Assembly: GCA_046759145.1 (NCBI GenBank)
Contig: JBHIBR010000133.1
Span: forward strand, 1 to 5,724
Length of the DNA stretch: 5,724 bases
Direction of reading: 5' to 3'
Origin: JBHIBR01 sp046759145 [NCBI: Nitrospinota bacterium]
Lineage (GTDB): Bacteria > UBA8248
A model generated the notes under the pieces. That model did no database searches. It had not been told where the DNA came from and saw nothing but the letters and a program-made list of their open reading frames with translations. Below, piece by piece: positions 3,858 through 5,724 of this stretch; the first letter of the stretch is position 1, and the number at the start of each line of letters is the position of its first letter. A program made the position numbers and the translations under genes.

Positions 3858-5152
3858 GTCGTCCGCTGAAGTTTGACACGGCCATGCGGCCCCCCGTGGC
3901 GCGCCGCATCGAGGAGATCGACGCGGCCGACGTGGTGGTGGGCATCCCCTGTTACAACAGTGCCCCCACCATCGGCCACGTCGTGGCCACCGCGAGCCGG
4001 GGACTGGGGGAGTTCGACAAGACCCTGCGCCCGGTCATCATCGTCTCCGATGGAGGCTCCACCGACGACACCCGGGAGCTGGCCCGGGAGGTGGAGCTGG
4101 CGCCCTGGCAGGAGCTGATCGTCACCATCTACCGGGGCGCTTCGGGCAAGGGGACTGCCTTCCGCCTCATCTTCGAGGCGGTGGAGCGGCTGGAGGCGCG
4201 GGCCTGCCTTGTGTTCGACTCAGACCTCAGGAGCATCACCCCCCAGTGGGTCCGCTTCCTCCTGGAGCCCATCCTGAGCGGGGGCTACCACTTCGTCGCG
4301 CCCAACTACGCCCGCTACAAGTACGACGGCACCATCACCAACAACATCGTTTACTACCTGACCCGCTCCCTTTACGGCAAACGCATCCGCCAGCCCATCG
4401 GGGGGGACTTCGCCTTCAGCCGGGAGCTCGCCCGCTACTACTCCGACCAGGACGTGTGGACGAGCGACGTCGCCCGCTACGGGATCGACACCTGGATGAC
4501 CACCACCGCCATCACCGGGGGCTTCCGCACCTGCCAGGCGAACCTGGGCCTCAAGCTCCACGACGCCAGGGACCCGGCGAGCGACCTGGGCTACATGTTC
4601 CGACAGGTGGTGATGACGCTCTTCTGCCTCATGGAGGCCAACGAGCCCATCTGGCGCGCGGTCCGCGGGAGCGAGCCGGTGGAGTCCTTCGGCCTCGCCG
4701 ACCTCTGGGAGCGGGAGCCCGAGCCCGTGCCGGCGAGCCTGGACAAGCTCATCGACTCCTACCAGGCGGGCTTCCACCTCTTCCGGGGCGTGTGGCAGGA
4801 CTTCATCAACCCCGAGAGCTTCAAGGCGCTCCAGCACCTCGCCCGCGTGCGGAACCCCCGCCACTTTCACCTCCCGAACGAGGACTGGGTCCGCATCCTG
4901 TGGGACTTCGCGGCCACCTTCCACCACCTGCCCGACCACCATTTCAAGCTGGTGGACGTGATGAGCCCCCTCTACTACGGCCGGGTGGGTTCCTTCGTGG
5001 TCGAGACGGAGGACATGTCGAGCCGGGAGGCGGAGCAGGTGGTGGAGAGACATGCCGAGGCCTTCGAGGCCGACAAGGACTATCTCATCGAGCGCTGGGA
5101 CAACGGACGCCGGTGGAGCCAGAAGGTGGCCCGCGACATGGAGCACCTCTAG
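3854..5152 (+). CDS. GT-A glycosyltransferase, mannosylglycerate/mannosylglucosylglycerate synthase-like
   Basis: A 432-residue glycosyltransferase. The GT-A domain opens with D-V-V-V-G-I-P-C-Y-N-S-A-P-T-I (about 26-40), then V-S-D-G-G-S-T-D-D-T (64-73), a G-K-G-T-A-F-R donor loop (98-104) and the metal-binding D122-S-D124 in F-D-S-D-L-R-S-I-T-P. Next come Y-D-G-T-I-T-N-N-I (157-165), the acceptor-site motif Q-P-I-G-G-D-F-A-F-S (180-189) and Y-G-I-D-T-W-M (209-215), with H236 in K-L-H-D. The order GKG, DxD, QP(I/L)GG, GIDT and late His is the pattern I recall for Rhodothermus mannosylglycerate synthase. A helical C-terminal part (about 290-432) fits the oligomerisation domain of such enzymes. 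No membrane segment or signal peptide is present, so it is cytosolic. The ATG overlaps the phosphatase stop and has GGGGGA five bases upstream. Donor and acceptor are inferred from context only. The frame open upstream to 3449 is antisense-like noise inside the phosphatase gene. Confidence 0.8.
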   Translation: MSRPLKFDTAMRPPVARRIEEIDAADVVVGIPCYNSAPTIGHVVATASRGLGEFDKTLRPVIIVSDGGSTDDTRELAREVELAPWQELIVTIYRGASGKGTAFRLIFEAVERLEARACLVFDSDLRSITPQWVRFLLEPILSGGYHFVAPNYARYKYDGTITNNIVYYLTRSLYGKRIRQPIGGDFAFSRELARYYSDQDVWTSDVARYGIDTWMTTTAITGGFRTCQANLGLKLHDARDPASDLGYMFRQVVMTLFCLMEANEPIWRAVRGSEPVESFGLADLWEREPEPVPASLDKLIDSYQAGFHLFRGVWQDFINPESFKALQHLARVRNPRHFHLPNEDWVRILWDFAATFHHLPDHHFKLVDVMSPLYYGRVGSFVVETEDMSSREAEQVVERHAEAFEADKDYLIERWDNGRRWSQKVARDMEHL

Positions 5153-5724
5153 GCTAAGGGAGCAACGGCGAGGGCGATGGTGCAATTGCCCCGCTTTTGC
5201 TTCTCCAGGATGAGCCGCCCTCCCCGCGCGCTCAGCAGGGCGGCGGGCTCCGCCACCCCCCAGACGCCGGTATGCTTGAAGACCACCTCCGAGGGGCTGG
5301 GGATGGGCACCGAGTTCGCCTCCTCCCGGGTGTAAACGGCAAGCTCAAAGCCGTGCGCCCGGCAGAAGGCGAGGAGGCCGGGCTCGTCCTTTTTCATCTC
5401 GACCGTGGCGAGGTTTCGCACCGAGGCGAAGGCAAGGCGTTGCTCCCGCAGAGTGTCCCGCACCACCGCCGCCACCTCCTCCTCGGGCGTCCCCTTGTTG
5501 CAGCCCATCCCGACCACCAGGAGGCGGGGTCGGAGGAGGGCGGTGCGCTCGGCCGGGAGGGGGCTGGCGGGGGGCGGATCCTCCAGGCTGAGCTGGAGGC
5601 AGGCAGAGGGGGGCCCGGAAGGGGCTCCCTGTTCCCCCGCTCGGCTGCAGCCGGGCGGCACAAGGTCGGGGTGCCCCTCCAGAAGGAGGCTCTCATCCAG
5701 GAGCAGCACGGGCTCGCCCGCCCG
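5149..5724 (-). CDS. cbiG: Cobalt-precorrin-5A hydrolase CbiG, C-terminal part
   Basis: The frame is open to the window edge, so 191 residues of a larger protein are visible and the N-terminal part is missing. The last 130 residues match the CbiG C-terminal domain (the domain shared with CobE). Landmarks are L-L-V-V-G-M-G-C-N-K-G-T-P, then a helix, N-L-A-T-V-E-M-K-K-D-E-P-G-L, then P-S-P-S-E-V-V with T-G-V-W-G-V-A-E-P-A-A-L and a final L-E-K-Q-K-R-G-N-C-T-I-A-L-A-V-A. CbiG opens the ring-contraction lactone of cobalt-precorrin-5A and releases acetaldehyde in the anaerobic cobalamin route. About 60 residues before the domain are Pro-rich and would be the end of the central CbiG domain plus linker. 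A stand-alone CobE or a fusion with another Cbi enzyme is not excluded because the start is outside. The GTG at 5709 is internal to the open frame and not a convincing start. Its stop overlaps that of the convergent glycosyltransferase in CTAG. Confidence 0.88.
   Translation of the reverse strand, partial: RAGEPVLLLDESLLLEGHPDLVPPGCSRAGEQGAPSGPPSACLQLSLEDPPPASPLPAERTALLRPRLLVVGMGCNKGTPEEEVAAVVRDTLREQRLAFASVRNLATVEMKKDEPGLLAFCRAHGFELAVYTREEANSVPIPSPSEVVFKHTGVWGVAEPAALLSARGGRLILEKQKRGNCTIALAVAPLA

Noticed and set aside
4220-5185. Long open frame on the minus strand opposite the glycosyltransferase
   Set aside because: It is a shadow frame caused by high third-position GC. Its translation is Val/Gly/Glu/His-rich with no recognisable motif, while the plus strand has clear GT-A motifs.

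Overview
The window is very GC-rich bacterial chromosome, mostly tightly packed protein-coding DNA with strong purine-rich ribosome binding sites and frequent GTG/TTG starts. The phylum cannot be fixed from sequence alone. The mix of high GC, an anaerobic-type cobalamin gene, a glycerate-based compatible-solute locus and scattered TGTCATTCCGAG-type palindromes is what I would expect from an environmental, often uncultured lineage, but that is only an impression.

Layout. (1) Positions 3-173 hold the C-terminal end of an alpha/beta hydrolase. A VOC (glyoxalase-fold) protein follows at 202-594 in the same direction and ends at a candidate hairpin terminator. (2) Positions 600-1440 are a repeat island. 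It has three full palindromic elements (A 624-709, B 737-840, D 1277-1360), one half element (C 887-917) and 21-bp periodic tails. A small GIY-YIG endonuclease gene lies inside it on the minus strand (890-1207); its last codons and stop come from half element C. (3) Positions 1460-1498 carry a telomere-like G-quadruplex motif just past the stop of the next gene. (4) Positions 1499-5152 hold a glycosyl-glycerate locus. A GT81-type glucosyl-3-phosphoglycerate synthase (minus strand) diverges across a 250-bp control region from two coupled genes on the plus strand: an MPGP-family HAD phosphatase, and a GT-A glycosyltransferase resembling mannosylglycerate synthase or mannosylglucosylglycerate-forming enzymes. 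(5) Positions 5149-5724 hold the C-terminal part of cbiG (cobalt-precorrin-5A hydrolase) on the minus strand, convergent with the glycosyltransferase; the two stop codons overlap in a CTAG.

Working model. The three sugar genes read as one pathway. The synthase joins glucose from an NDP-glucose to 3-phosphoglycerate. The phosphatase removes the phosphate. The second glycosyltransferase adds a further sugar (perhaps mannose) before or after that step. The product would be glucosylglycerate and possibly a disaccharide glycerate such as mannosylglucosylglycerate, compatible solutes tied to salt, heat or nitrogen stress. The most unusual structure is the repeat island. Its element can fold as a four-way junction with compensating base changes inside each arm, and it is physically interlocked with a GIY-YIG nuclease gene. 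That arrangement recalls REP sequences and their RAYT transposases but involves a different enzyme class.
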